Source of the DNA: Chrysomallon squamiferum
Lineage: Eukaryota > Mollusca > Gastropoda > Neomphalida > Peltospiridae
Direction of reading: 5' to 3'
NCBI GenBank assembly: GCA_012295275.1
Contig: CM022679.1
Coordinates: forward strand, 24,603,502-24,667,501
Length of the DNA: 64,000 nt
Part shown: positions 23,857-55,516 of the stretch, piece by piece
How positions within the stretch are numbered: position 1 is the stretch's first letter
How the letters are laid out: each line of letters begins with the position of its first letter
Program-made: the position numbers and the translations under genes
Notes under the pieces: generated by a model
The model's database searches: none
The model's input: only the letters and a program-made list of their open reading frames with translations
Told to the model about the DNA's origin: nothing

Positions 23857-26800
23857 TACATACATTCATGCTACACACACACACATATATAAAAACGTAG
23901 AGGTATATACTGTAAAATCTGTAAAGAAAACTGCAACTGCTGATTGATTAATACATAACTGTTTTTAAATTTTGTACAGAGAGAGAACACACAGGGAACC
24001 CAAAACAGCCTACAAAACCTCTAATTCGTCTGCGTATAGAGTACACAGGATTTGAACCTTTCAGTACTCACAGGTGATAAAGTTAATTTAATAACGATAC
24101 AACATTAAATCAACATTATTAATGTTTTCCAAAAATCTTTTAGGCAGCTTTACAAAATATGAAAACTGTGTTAATATATATTTTTATCAGTGGGATGGAT
24201 TATTTTCTTTATCTTTCCTTTTTTTCCTATGACTTTTTATTTATTTATTTTTATTTTTATTTTTTATTTTTGGTGAAATTTATTTATTTAAATGGAACCC
24301 AAATTAGTATGTTATTTTATTTGATTTGTTTTGGATTATTTGGGGTTTTTGTTGTAAATTTAATTAAAAGGTTCAGACTCTAACTATAATTATAATACGC
24401 CACTTTTACTTTATGGAATTAATTTATGAAGTGACGATGATGTTGATTTTCATTATTATAATTATTATTGTTGTTCTTCTTATTATTTGTATTATTAATG
24501 TTATTACTGTTGTTCTTATTATACAGATCTGTAATTCATTTTTATTTCTTTTCATACTTTTGTTTTTCTCTTTCTCTCTCTCTTTCTTATTTATACTGAG
24601 GTAAATTTTAATTATATGATTGTAGATTTGGCCAAAAGTTTGTGAACAGGGTTGCCAATCCACGAGATTTAGTTTTATTCCAGAGGAAGAAGAAGGTTAC
24701 AGGACTGAAAAAAGAAGGAAGTGATGCTGGTAATGAATAATCCAGGCTTTTTAAAATCATTTAAATTACATAGGCTGTATTTAATGACATTAAACTGCTA
24801 AGCTATGGCAAGCAGTAAATGTTTTAACTGATATATTTTAACAGTTGATATACTGACTGCATCTAAAACTGAAACAAATACTTTTATAAACCTTTTAATT
24901 ACTTATGCTAAATATAATTAATTTCTGGCCAGTTTTAACAAAGGCTCTTTGTAAGATTGTAACAAAGGTTTTGAAATCCTTTATTTTTTTAATTAGGCTG
25001 TATTTATCAGTTTTAAGCTGCTAAGCAGTGGTATTCAGTAAATACTAAACATCTTAATCAGGCTGTAGTAAACATAATTTTCAGTGTATTGTTCTCGCTT
25101 TGAGTCAGTTAACCATTTTATAATATATTCACTAAAGAATCAAATATAATCTGTACTGGAAAGCCATTGTAAAAAACAAATATTAAAGAATTAATTGCAG
25201 AGAATAAAGGATGTAGTCTACTCAGATGTAGTTTTAGTATCTATCACTTCAGTAATCAGTAACATAACCACTGTATCCATTGTACTTCAGTTTACTCCTT
25301 AATCCAGCCTGCTTATCTGTTTCTGTATATGGTGTGTGTGTGAAATATTCATGTTAAGTATGATACATTTCCAAAATAATTTTTTTTTAAATTATCATTT
25401 TCTTATTCAATTAATTTATAAATTAATTCAATAACAAATAATATCTTTTCTGTTTACTTTGTCTTCCCATTATATCTTAATATATTAAAATGCATATAAC
25501 TGTTACTGATAACAAGACTTGTTCTTCATTTTCTTTTTCTTTGTTTTTTATATGCTATTTTCTATTTCTAAAATACTAACATATATATGTATATAATCTC
25601 ATACTGTGTTGTATATCTTATTCTGTAACACTGCCAGATAGTAATTATATTTTTAATTTTAAAAAATATTATTTCTATTTATTAACATTGATAATAGCTT
25701 TCTGGCAATCAGCACTTACAGTTTTTTTTTTTATTGTTTTTTTTTTAAATTACTGTACTGTTGTTGCTCATCATTGCTCATACCTTAGAGTCAGAATTAT
25801 CTTAAAGCAATTTTATGATAATTAATTATGTTCTCATTTGTGTGTGATTATTTCAGATACTGAAATGCTGGCAAAGATCAGACCACAGTCACTGGATAGT
25901 GCCAGAGTTGAAGATCTAGTCAGAGAATATTTTGCTTCAGTTAAAAGTGTATGTTTTACTTTGTTTCCCAATTTTAGCTTACAAATGTATTTTACCTTGT
26001 TATAAAGAAGGGTACAAAAACTGTAAGATTTTTCAATTACATTTTTTTTGTTGTTAATATATATATATATACATATATATATACACATGCACACTCATGC
26101 ATGCATATACACACATAAATGATATAAATCATTTTATTAATGGATTATTAGGTACAAATCTTTGATTAATATGTGAATTACATGGTTCAGATTTCTTCAT
26201 GGTAACAGATATTAAAGGTTAAGAAGATGACAATATTTAATGAATGGATTATTTGGCACAGATTTGATTCAGTATTCTTTGTGCTAACGATATTTAAATA
26301 CATTTAGATGTATTATTTAATTAATGTGCAGTATATGATTCAGCTGTCTTCATTATAACTGATATTAAAATATATTTAGATATATTAATATTAATTAATG
26401 TGTAATAAATGATTCAATTTTCTTCATGATAGTTGATATTAAAATATATTTCTAGATATATAACGTTAATTAATGTGAAAAATATGATTCAGTTTTCTTC
26501 ATAACAGATATTAAAATACATTACGTAATATATATTAATGTGAAATATATGATTCAGTGTTCTTCATTATAACAGATAGGAAAATATCAAAATGCATTTA
26601 GATATAGTATTTAATTAATGTGAAATATTTGATTTATTATTCTTCATTATAACATATTAAAATACATTTAGATATATCATTTAATTAATGTGGAATGTAT
26701 GATTCATTATTCTTCATTACAGCTGATATTAAAATACATTTAGATGTATTATTTAATTAATGTGATTATATGTGAATTGGCTTGCTTCATGATAATAAAT

Positions 26801-28644
26801 ATTAATTAATATACACTTGTATAAAACATTTCAGGACAAACAGTTACAGGTGTTGACAGAAAAAGGTTTGGGAGAAGCAGTGAAGCAGTATGTGGACAAA
26901 GATGAAAAAGAGGCCATATCAGAATTAGTCAAACACCAGCTTTCCAAAACAAGGGTAACTAGCCACTGACAGTGTTTCCCATTCTAACCAGTGCTCACAA
27001 ATACTTTATTAAAGACCTCTCCAGTATGTGGAAAGGCACAAATTTAAATATTCTTTGCTGCTGATTTAGATTAATTAATCCATATAGAAATAGCAGCAGA
27101 TTATTTTTTCCTCAGAAGATGTAAATGGTTGTTATCTACTGGGTGTCCACAAAGTCTGGGTACGTAAGTAAAATAAATAGGTTGTCTGTTAGGGTGTCTA
27201 AGGTTGAATTCTTCTGCAACTTTGCGATAAGACCATCCTTCTCGTCCACTTAAGAGTACCAACTTGATTCTTTCTTCTTTAGACAGAGCCATCATTCGAT
27301 CTGGGTAAGAAAAATAACAAAAATAAATAACATAGTAAAATTCCCCATGTACCCAGACTTTGTGGACACCCTGTATTTATGCAAGTCACCTGAAATACTC
27401 ATTTTCTTATCTTCATCAAGTTTGTCTTAACAGAGTAAAGTAGTGAAGTTGGTTTGTTTTTTAATTGTTCTTTTTTTTTTAATTTCAAAATTCGTTAGAA
27501 ACTTAAATAGCTGCAAAAGACAAGACTAATTAATAGAAGTTTTTATGGAATTAATTTTTTGAAGACAGATGTTTTATTTAAGAATTTATTGTCCTATTTT
27601 TTATTTTAAAATTATCTTAATGTGCTTGAATTGAACTGAAATTTGTAGGACTTAATTGATTAATGTTCAAAGACACTTCAACAGATTTTAATATTTACAA
27701 TTATTAGGGGATCAGATTTTTTTTTTTTTTTTTTTTTGCCTCTATATATATATGTATTATTATTATAATTATTTTAACCTCTAGGAGTATCTGAAATCAA
27801 GGAATGCTAATGAAGAAAACTTGAAGGATAAACTCAACCAGTTTAAGGAGACAAGAAAAACAAATGAAGAGGATGAAGATGTAAAAGAGGTTATGAAGAA
27901 GATTCATTCACAGCCAAGAAATGATGCTACATGTGACAGTGATAATGAACTTTCAGACAGCTCTGATACTTCAGGCAGGGAAAAGTCCCGTGTTTCCAAA
28001 GGACAACGGAAAGGCCAGGGTAGAGGTGGTGGTGACACTGGAGGTCGGGGCAGTAGAGGAGGCAAAGGTTCTCGAGGGAAAAAACAGCCAGTTGTTGCAG
28101 GAAGGGGAACAAGATCAATAAGAGATTCTTTCATGTCTTCTGGTAAAACATCATCTTCAAGATCAAGCAGAAACCAGTAAGTGTTGAGAGAAGCAGTTTC
28201 AATATTTGTAGAGTAGTAACAGGTTCACTAATTTTCAGATGTGAATTCAAGCCCACTTACTTTACTATAAAATAGTTTTAACTATCACATTTTTCTGTAT
28301 AAAATTATCTCAAACATTTATTTTCTGAGTATAATTGTGAAGAAAATTTCAGGCAAGTTTACAATAAGATTTCATCCAGCAACAAAGGCATCAGTAAGCT
28401 CACACCTGTATTATTCAGAGTTATTTGTATTTTCCTTACAGCAAAATCATTTAAACTAAGTGAAAATTTGTTTAAAATGAACTAAAACCTCTATGATATA
28501 TGGGACTGAGACCAGTTTTAAATTTATAAAATTATATTAGTCTTTTACTTTTCAAAATGAAGATGTGAAAAAAATAACTGCTTATATTTTCAGGAATGAA
28601 GATAATGGAATTATCGATGATCTGTCTGATGATATTGTCATTCT

Positions 28645-28678
<34 letters not shown>

Positions 28679-28711
28679 GAATTTTATCCAGTCAGAAAAA
28701 GAAGAAGATGA
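22222..28711 (+). CDS. MRE11: Double-strand break repair nuclease MRE11
   Basis: Seven coding exons: 22222-23257, 23980-24073, 24626-24729, 25857-25948, 26835-26954, 27785-28176 and 28594-28711; 651 aa (human 708). MRE11 is the Mn-dependent 3'-5' exonuclease and endonuclease of the MRE11-RAD50-NBS1 complex, which senses and resects DNA breaks in the nucleus. All catalytic motifs are present at the same numbers as in human: D20 and H22 (ATDSHLGY), D60 (GGDLFHE), N128/H129/D130 (GNHDDP), H217 (VIHQNR), H245 and H247 (GHEHE). The capping domain follows ([56 protein letters not shown]). The C-terminal part has a Gly-Arg-rich GAR-like stretch (in 27785-28176), a run of ten Asp and a basic end (KRRRR-type). 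Exon 1 ends CAG/GCAAGT, a GC donor; without splicing the frame would stop at 23338-23340 after 372 aa. Introns hold a minisatellite and a DNA transposon. Confidence 0.97.
23786..23890. repeat. (TA)n and (CA)n compound microsatellite
   Basis: A TA tract (23786-23806) is followed by a CA tract (23818-23850) and more TA/CA bases, in MRE11 intron 1. Confidence 0.9.
26140..26825. repeat. 75-bp minisatellite in MRE11 intron 4
   Basis: About nine imperfect units each contain 'gatattaaaatacattta', then 'tatttaattaatgtg', then 'atatgattcag' and 'ttcttcattataac'. The array fills most of the intron and ends just before the exon 5 acceptor (26834). Confidence 0.85.
27139..27373 (-). mobile_element. 235-bp non-autonomous DNA transposon (TA target site) with transposase N-terminal remnant
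   Basis: The ends are near-perfect inverted repeats of about 25 bp (CTGGGTGTCCACAAAGTCTG on the left; the right end, read inwards, is CAGGGTGTCC...), flanked by TA on both sides (27137-27138, 27374-27375), as for IS630/Tc1/mariner-type elements. On the minus strand an ATG at 27295 (or 27292) opens about 40 residues, [19 protein letters not shown] then [17 protein letters not shown], a helix-turn-helix start resembling the DUF4817 domain at the front of many invertebrate transposases. The frame then runs straight into the left inverted repeat, so the catalytic part is deleted. It lies in MRE11 intron 5, antisense to the gene. Confidence 0.85.
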
Positions 28712-31700
28712 TTAGCCAAAAGTAAAATTGAACAATAACAGAAATCATTATGAAAATCATAGAAAAATAATGATTCAAAATTTAAAATGGCTGATAAAAT
28801 TTTAAGAAAAAATGATCTGAAACAATTTGGTCTTTGAATCAAATAATTTTGGATGTGTGTGTGACTGTGGGTGCATTTATGCAAGTGTGCACATGTATGT
28901 TAAAAACAAATTTCTTCATTTTGTCCTTTCTGGTTTTACTTAATTATGTGAAATTATTCCTACAAACATTTATAGATTTTTGTTTGTCTCTTTGTAATTG
29001 TTACTATCTTCTGATTCTAAAGCTTTGTCTATTGTGAATTTGTTCTTTAAAATTATGTAATGCAATTTTATAATTATGGTGCTTAGTACAATGCAAACCA
29101 GAATATGTCTGCTTATAATTATATACATGTATGCTTAAATCACTGTACATCAGATTATATTTTATATTTTTGAGATTGATTTGTAGAATTGGTGCACTAT
29201 TTCCAAAAAGTATAATAACCCAATCAGATACTTAGAAATGAAGTAAAAATTGTTACAGAATTATTGTTAAATTTCAGATTATTAAAATTTTTCTTTTAGA
29301 TGTGTTTTGTTTTTACTAAAATGTTTTTGATATTCCCTAAGCCTTTATTTAAAACAAAAATAAAAATATTAGTTGTAATCTGATATTGTTTACAGTATAA
29401 AGAAGTGAAAGGGTTAACCTTTCTTTTTGGATTTATCCAAGATATTCAAATAACATATTAAGGGAAATTTTTTATTTTTTATTTTTTTTTAAAGTTATTT
29501 ATTTTCATAATGAGCTATCTTCTGTCTCAAAACAAATGTTTATAGAACTATTCACTTTCTAATCCAACTTATCATTGATAGTTTTGGATACTTCATTTTA
29601 CAAATATTAAAGAATAGATTTGTCGAACTGAATTGTTCATTTTAAGTTTCACAGGGTGTCATTTTGTGTAAACAAATTTTAGTATTTTTGTTTTTTAGTT
29701 TACCCGTCCCAATGAATTATAGTTTATTAGGTTACAATCTTAACGGTTTAGTAGTTATATCTGATTACTTTCTTCAATGGACTAATGATTACATTAGGTT
29801 AATGGTTCAGTAGTTATACTAGATTACCACCTCAAAGGTTATTGTTTCTCTTGTTTCTACCTCTGTATTTAGTTTTTGCTATTCTTTATTATATTAAATA
29901 AAAAACCCAGTTCCTTCAGTGTAATCATCAAAATCATTAATAACAAAGCAGGTTTTTGTTGAGCATTTTATTGTCAATTTCTCATACGCCTAAAACATTC
30001 ATCTTTCATCACAGATTAAATTCATGCCATAAATGCTAGGAATTACATATTCAAAGCTCAAAAAAAATTAAAAAAAAAGAATATTATTAATAATATAATT
30101 ACTAAATAATTTCAAATTTATATCCACCGAACAAATAATTTTTTTTTTTTAAACAAACATGAAACAAGTTAAAATGCTTTTTCTATTAAATACTTTTCAA
30201 ACAACAAAGAAAACATCTGGACAATAATTAATCCTTTCATTCCTAAATCATTTTTCTTCCCTTTTATCCCCCCCCCGTTTCTAAAATAATAATTATTTTT
30301 ATTCTTGTATTCATTTTTAAAAGGTAGATTCTTGCAAACTCATTTATATATATATATATATATATATATGCATTGTACTGCTTTTCCCCTGAAAAACACT
30401 TTTTTATTTTATTTTTTTTTTTTTCAACAAATTTGTTCTATATAGGTTCCAATAAAAAAAAAAAAATTTCCTTAATCCCTATTTCTTAATTATTATTTGA
30501 AAACAATAATAATCTTCAATTTAGAGCAAAAAAAGAATTTAAATAGATAAATTTGTATATATGAATGGAATGCCAGTTTGCTGGAAGAAATTAGAACTTG
30601 CTTAAGAAGAAAAAGAAATAGTTAAGATTTTATTTTACTTCCAATTAAAAGATTGCAATTATTTAACAAGAAACATATATGAAAAGCCTTGTTCTTAAAG
30701 TGATGATTTCTTAACTATTAATAAATGGTTGCTAATTAAAATAACAGTTACAATTAAAAAGAAGCACATATTAAAAAGAAATTCTGACTGGTTCTAAATA
30801 AATTAAGCAGAACAGTAAATGAATTTTTTTAAAAAGGAGTATTTTTGTATATAAGTATTTGGTCTTTCAAAAGATTGTTTTTACCATTTCTTCTCCCTAT
30901 TTTTCGATTTTCAGCTAATTCAAGATACCAGCATTTGCTCTGAAATCTAAGATTTAAAAAATATCTAACTAAAATTTAAAATGGCAGTTTTCAAATATAT
31001 ATATTTACGAAAATTTTGCTTCCAGAAATAAACTAATTTTCCTAAAAAATGTAAGCTTCAACTGAATTAGAAAATAATAACCACAAAAATTAGTATTAAA
31101 TACCTTTTCTTTCTTCTCTCCTTTTTTTTCCAGTTTGAACAAACATACTTTTTCTAAATTTGTTTTAAGTAATATATATTTTTTTAAAGATATTGTCATA
31201 ATAGTGCAAGGTAAAAATAGAAAAAATATTTTTTTTATTTTATGTAAGTATCCATCTGCATTTACAAGCATCTGTATTAACATTTTAATTACTATTACGT
31301 TAATTTCATTAGTGTAATAGTAACTGTATTCCAATACAAATTTCATCATTCTAAAGTAAATTTAAAATTGACATTTTTGCCATATTAACTGCCATTTAGA
31401 ATACTGTAAAAAATGAAAAACTACTGCTCAAAAATGAGACAATGCCCTTTTTTGGAACTTTTAGTAGTAACTTTAAGACTTTATAAGAGGAAAGAAACAA
31501 GTTTTGAAATTTGTTTAGATTACTGCTCATCTATTTATTTTTTTTATTTATGATTATCTGTTTAAAGTGGATATTCTGTATCAGATATTGGAGATTAAGG
31601 ATACTGTTACATGGACTGAATTTCCACAAGTATTTCTGCATAAATGATCAGAATGTTGATAGGTGAGTAACTTTGCTAAATGCAATGTAGTATTTCTTTC

Positions 31701-32716
31701 TGTACAGTAATAATATTCAATCAAGAAAAACACCTGTTCAACAGATTTGAAACTTGAATGCTAAAACGTTCAAGGATTCTACTAAACGAAGATTTTGCTG
31801 AGAACAAAATTTCCTCAGTTTGGGGAGTAATTAAAGTTTCGGATACAATTCCTGATTTTAAAAATTATTTTGTGCATCAGTCAAAATATACAATTTAAAT
31901 AATACTTTCCCACATCAATACCATTTACGGTTCTTTTTATTTAATTTTATTAATATTTTTATGTATATATATATAAATGGCATTCTCTTTTATGACTGGA
32001 ATTGTACTGTATTTGTGTAATAGCATAAATATATCACTTTAGTTTTGTGCAAACATGCTGAAGAGGATTTACTGAAACACAAACAGAAAAGACAGCAGGA
32101 ACCAAACATTCAAAATTGGTATCACAAACCAATTTCTGAATGCATAAGTTGTCATGGTTCCACAAAACATGCTTCCATGGCAATAATTATTATAATAATA
32201 TTCTTTTAAAAAGAAAAAGAACAAAAACAAACAAAAAGAACCCATAAAGAAACAGTCTGAACATTTAAAAGAACAGAATTCAAAGTATGTACACTCATTC
32301 AACACAGAACTTCCAAAAATCTTGCTGCAAGGGCAACTCCTTCAACACTACACATATACTCAACATCAAAATTTCATTGATACAGCGTTTACAAATTATT
32401 AAATTTTTTCTTCCTTTTTTTTCATTTTCATTTGTATTTTATTTTTTTCAATTTTCACTGTAGTGTGTGTCAATTAAATAATAATAAAAAAAAATTAATT
32501 CAGATAAACACAGATGTAGCTCCTTGGCACCAAGATCCACCATATCTGACAACTGTTCACTGTATTGGACTGAGAAGATCTGTTGGTCTGCAGAACTGTG
32601 ACCTACAGCCAGACAAATGATGGCAAAGGATTGCTGTGCTTGTCTACATGCATGTGTACAACAGATAAGTTTTAAAATACTCTGTGCTCCCCCACAAAAA
32701 ACATCCACCTTGGTAA
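28712..32716. other. Convergent 3' regions of MRE11 and USP7
   Basis: No gene is recognised. The left part is MRE11 3' UTR (AATAAA at 29359 and 29897). The right part (about 32440-32716), more complex in sequence, is USP7 3' UTR read on the minus strand. Between them lie A/T-rich DNA, a CCCCCCCC run near 30270, (TA)n at 30347-30369 and a short imperfect duplication at 29740-29850 ('gttatatctgattac', 'gttatactagattac'). Confidence 0.55.
29359..29364 (+). terminator. Candidate MRE11 poly(A) signal
   Basis: AATAAA, the first perfect hexamer after the stop codon (648 bp downstream). Another lies at 29897-29902. Confidence 0.4.
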
Positions 32717-51791
<19,075 letters not shown>

Positions 51792-52071
51792 GACTTAGAA
51801 AACAAGTCAAACTATTGACTGAAGAATTATGAATCTTTGGGGACACCTGTAATTTACAAATTATCGTTCCGTTATACTTCGGTTATTTTCGGGATATATA
51901 TAACTGGAAAGTGCATGCGCAGTGTTATCTTCCGTTGTCTCCCGAATGTTCGCTGATTGTGCGATTGTGCCAGTTGGTGAGAGCTAAATATACGTCTTTC
52001 AAACAGACAAGAAATAAAATTCCATGAGAAAAGTGAAACGAAACATCTTTTATAGTGCCTCTTAGGTTATA
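51792..52071. promoter_or_regulatory. Bidirectional USP7/HAPSTR1 promoter
   Basis: Only 280 bp separate the two start codons, which point away from each other. The stretch is clearly richer in GC than its surroundings and has GTGCATGCGCAG (51911-51922), one base from the palindromic NRF1 consensus. No TATA box is obvious, as expected for a housekeeping bidirectional promoter. Confidence 0.75.
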
Positions 52072-52746
52072 ATGAACCCAGAGGAGAATCAGGATTCGGA
52101 CCAGCCGTCCGAAAACTGGTTACAAAATTTTGAAGATGAATGTCTGGATGAACTTGATTCAGAACCAAACATGGAGGACAGATTGCAAGCTGAAAAAGAA
52201 TACGCAGTTAAGAAACTGTGGTTCACATTTCAGAATTCGGCAACAGCAATTGCTCAGTTATATAAAGGTGATTAAAATTTAACCCTACTAACAAATGGCA
52301 AATCGAACATAATTGGCTTGCCTGACCCTATTTAGTATGATTATCATGATAATCATATAATACGTTATATACCAGAGTTAACACTAACAGGTAAAATGGA
52401 TTTTACAGTTTCGGTTTATTCGTCTCAGATTACTGTTTAGTCTGTTGAATCTAGCTGACGATTAAAATTGTTTAAGAGATGAAATTAAGAATTTATTGGA
52501 AAAATTTCTGTAATCTTGATATAATAAAATGGCCCATAGTAACAAGTGCTGTCATCTTTCTTAATTTTTCAGCTGCTGATGATATATGATTAACACATTT
52601 TACATTCTTGAGACGTTAAGAACATAACTGTTAATTATGCAAGGATAAATATTACAATAACATAGATGTGTGCAATCAGTATTATTTTATTAGGTTTGTT
52701 TTCTTTGTTGCTTTTTTTTCTTATGATTTTAGTTTTGTTGCTGTTA

Positions 52747-52777
<31 letters not shown>

Positions 52778-55516
52778 CGAGGGGGTGCTTTAGTGTCAAG
52801 AAAACAAACGAAATTTGCTTATTGGAATGCCTTCTTTAAAAATTGTCAATCATAAAAACAAATTTGTCTACTAATTCAGGAAACTAATAGCTCTAGAAAC
52901 CAACAACCATTAGTCATTATTATGGTAGAATCAGGACAAAATTTCAGATAAATAGTTGTTCTGAATTTGTATTAATGATGATTACATTTAAAAAAAATAG
53001 GTGGAATTATCCTGAGCAAAGGTAAGAAATAAAAATGGGTGGGAAATAATTCATGAATTTATTTAGCTTTTGTATCCATGTAGTCAAAAAGAACTGCAAA
53101 CCCTATTTATGTTACTGCGTAATGTAATCAGCATCCTTGAAACATTTCATATAAATAATTAAAATAAAACCTGTTTATATAGTAATACAATTTCCAAAAT
53201 TTATTGCCAAGATTATATCTCATACCCTGTGAAAGCAAAGTAATAAGCAAAGCATGAAGTGAGAATATTTGGTCTTGAAAAGAATATTTACTTTTTTTTT
53301 TTTTTTTTTTAACCGCATTTTAAGTTCGTATTACACTGAAATTCATAAATATTTCAGATCTTAAATATTTTTATTAATAAAAAGTGTCTATTTTTAAGTT
53401 TTAAGTTTTAATTTAAAATTTAACCAGATTAAATAACAATTTTTATACAAATTGTTCCAGAAATCTATACAATACTAATAGTGAAAGGCAAAAACTCTTG
53501 TTTATCTTTTCCTTGTATGTGTGGGGCAATTTGTTTGTTTTTCTTTTAAATTCACATTTCCATCTTTGACTCAATTTTATAATTATTAGTAATGTTTTCA
53601 ATTCTTTCATCAGATAAAGAGCAAGGTCTTTCAACATGGCTTCCTTTCCAAAGTGCTGCATTGTCTCTAACTAACTTGTACAAAGGTAATCAGTACATGT
53701 ATATTTAAATTCTCAGGCTTTTAAGAAAAATATATTGTGAAAGTTTGCATTTAATTTAATTATATTAGAACATATGTATAATTAATAAAATGTTCAGTGT
53801 GTTACACCTACATTATTAAAAGTTGATCTTGATAATCTTGAAACATAATGAATTTTGATAGTTTGTAATTTTGCAGTAACACAAAATTTTGTCTCAGAAA
53901 TAATAAATGATGTGTATTGCTATTACAGTTTCTAGCATTTCAAATGTTTATTACAAAGTAGTTGATAAGTCTGCTGTTTTTCAGGTCAGAAGAAGATGGC
54001 TTAATGTAACTGATTTTTTAATGTTTCAGCACTGCATTTGAGTAGTTACTTTAACACATTAAATAAACAGTAATTTACAAATTAGTTTATTCATTATTTT
54101 ATTGCAAAATGAAATGGAACACTTACAATTAAGGTGTCAGAACTTCAATTTTTCAATTTTAATTGCTATTTTTTAGTTTTTCATTAGCACATCTCAGCAC
54201 TTCTATTGTGTTTAGTTATTCATTTAATCTTTTTAAAGTTTGTATCAATGGATAGTATGTAATCAGTTGTTTAAAGTTTGAAAATAAATTATTGATTTTA
54301 TATTTTCTTAATTTAACAAAAATATTTTCTTATGTTTTCATTATTATTTTTATTTCTTTGTGCTTTTACTTTTTTTTAATGCAGCAGTTACAGATATTTA
54401 TAATTTTTAACAGAATTTCATCAAAAAGTAAAATGTGATAAGAAATGTTTGTTAACAACAATATTCTTGTTTTCAGACAGCATGGACTCACTGCAGACAT
54501 GTGTAGAGTTTGGTGTGCAATGTGGGAAACAACACAAAACTAGGGATATTATAGCCTGGGCTAGGAAAAAAAGGAGACACATAAGAAGAGAAGAACTTAT
54601 GGCATTTTTGTGTGGTAAAACACCACCACCTAGAAATCATCGACATAGTAGTTCATCGATGAGGCCAATGCCACGTGTAGGACTTGAACGATCATCTGCC
54701 CGATCTTCTCCCCGTGTTCCTCAGAGTGAATCGGATGTTGTGGAGCAGGATTTAGATGCTTTTCGCGAAGCTATTGCACTTCAAGGTGTGTTTTAATCAA
54801 ATTCAATTATTTTATTTTCTTATCTGTTTTATGTATTGTTTGTCAGTAAAGATGTATTTGTTTTCTACGAGCAGAAAATAATGGTTAAATAATGTACAAT
54901 CAAAGCTGCAAGAATCGAGGTAAAATCTGTTGTTTTTATTCACAATTATCTTTTCACATGGCACTCAAATAATATTAATAAACATATCTCCAGAAAAACA
55001 AATGTAAGCCATTGTTTTTTTACAATAAACTATTATTATAGTTTTACCTTCTTTTTTTTCCCTTTAACATCAAGAGCAACAAAATGTGGGAGTGGTTTTA
55101 TGGCAGTTGAGTAAATGATTTTTCCCATTCTAACAAGCTAACTGCTTTATTTCTTGCTTATTCTTGTAATCTTTTTTGATGTTTGTTTTTCAAACACACA
55201 TTTAGTTTTTTTCTGTTTTGTTTAAAAAACCCACAAAAATAATTTTTTTAAAGTCCTGTTAAAGTCTATTTTGATATTTGTTTCAGTTTTGTATTCATTT
55301 ATTTTTTTATTCACAGGATTAAATGGTGCAATGTCTAACATTAGTGTTGGTTATGGGACACATGGGGGTAACCCTCAGCAAGCCTGGGGGAATATTGAAG
55401 AACTCAACCGATTTATCCATGATGAATTTTCACGAAATGTAGGTTCAAGAAAAAGAACAACTTCTCCTGATGTCATCATAGATTCTCCTTCTAGAAAACG
55501 AAGTCGACTGCTCTAA
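52072..55516 (+). CDS. HAPSTR1: HUWE1-associated protein modifying stress responses (C16orf72 orthologue)
   Basis: Four coding exons: 52072-52267, 53614-53685, 54477-54785 and 55317-55516; 258 aa (human 275). In vertebrates the protein is a nuclear partner of the E3 ligase HUWE1 and tunes p53 and general stress signalling. Diagnostic stretches are WLQNFEDECLDEL, KLWFTFQNSATAIAQLYK, then WLPFQSAALSLTNLYK, RKKRRHIRREELMAFLCGK followed by TPPPRN, DLDAFREAIALQGLNGAMSN, and a C-terminus DVIIDSPSRKRSRLL that matches the conserved nuclear-localisation end. All junctions are phase 1 with GT-AG borders. The ATG is the first in frame and is followed by an acidic leader. It is divergently paired with USP7 across 280 bp. 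Confidence 0.95.

Noticed and set aside
24159-24663. Overlapping open frames on both strands in MRE11 intron 2
   Set aside because: They are Phe/Ile/Leu-rich translations of T/A tracts; the true exon here is 24626-24729.
26140-26825. CRISPR-like spacing of repeats
   Set aside because: Contiguous imperfect minisatellite units in a eukaryotic intron, without unique spacers.
27904-28134. Frames opposite or offset to MRE11 exon 6
   Set aside because: Shadows of the Gly-Arg-rich coding exon.
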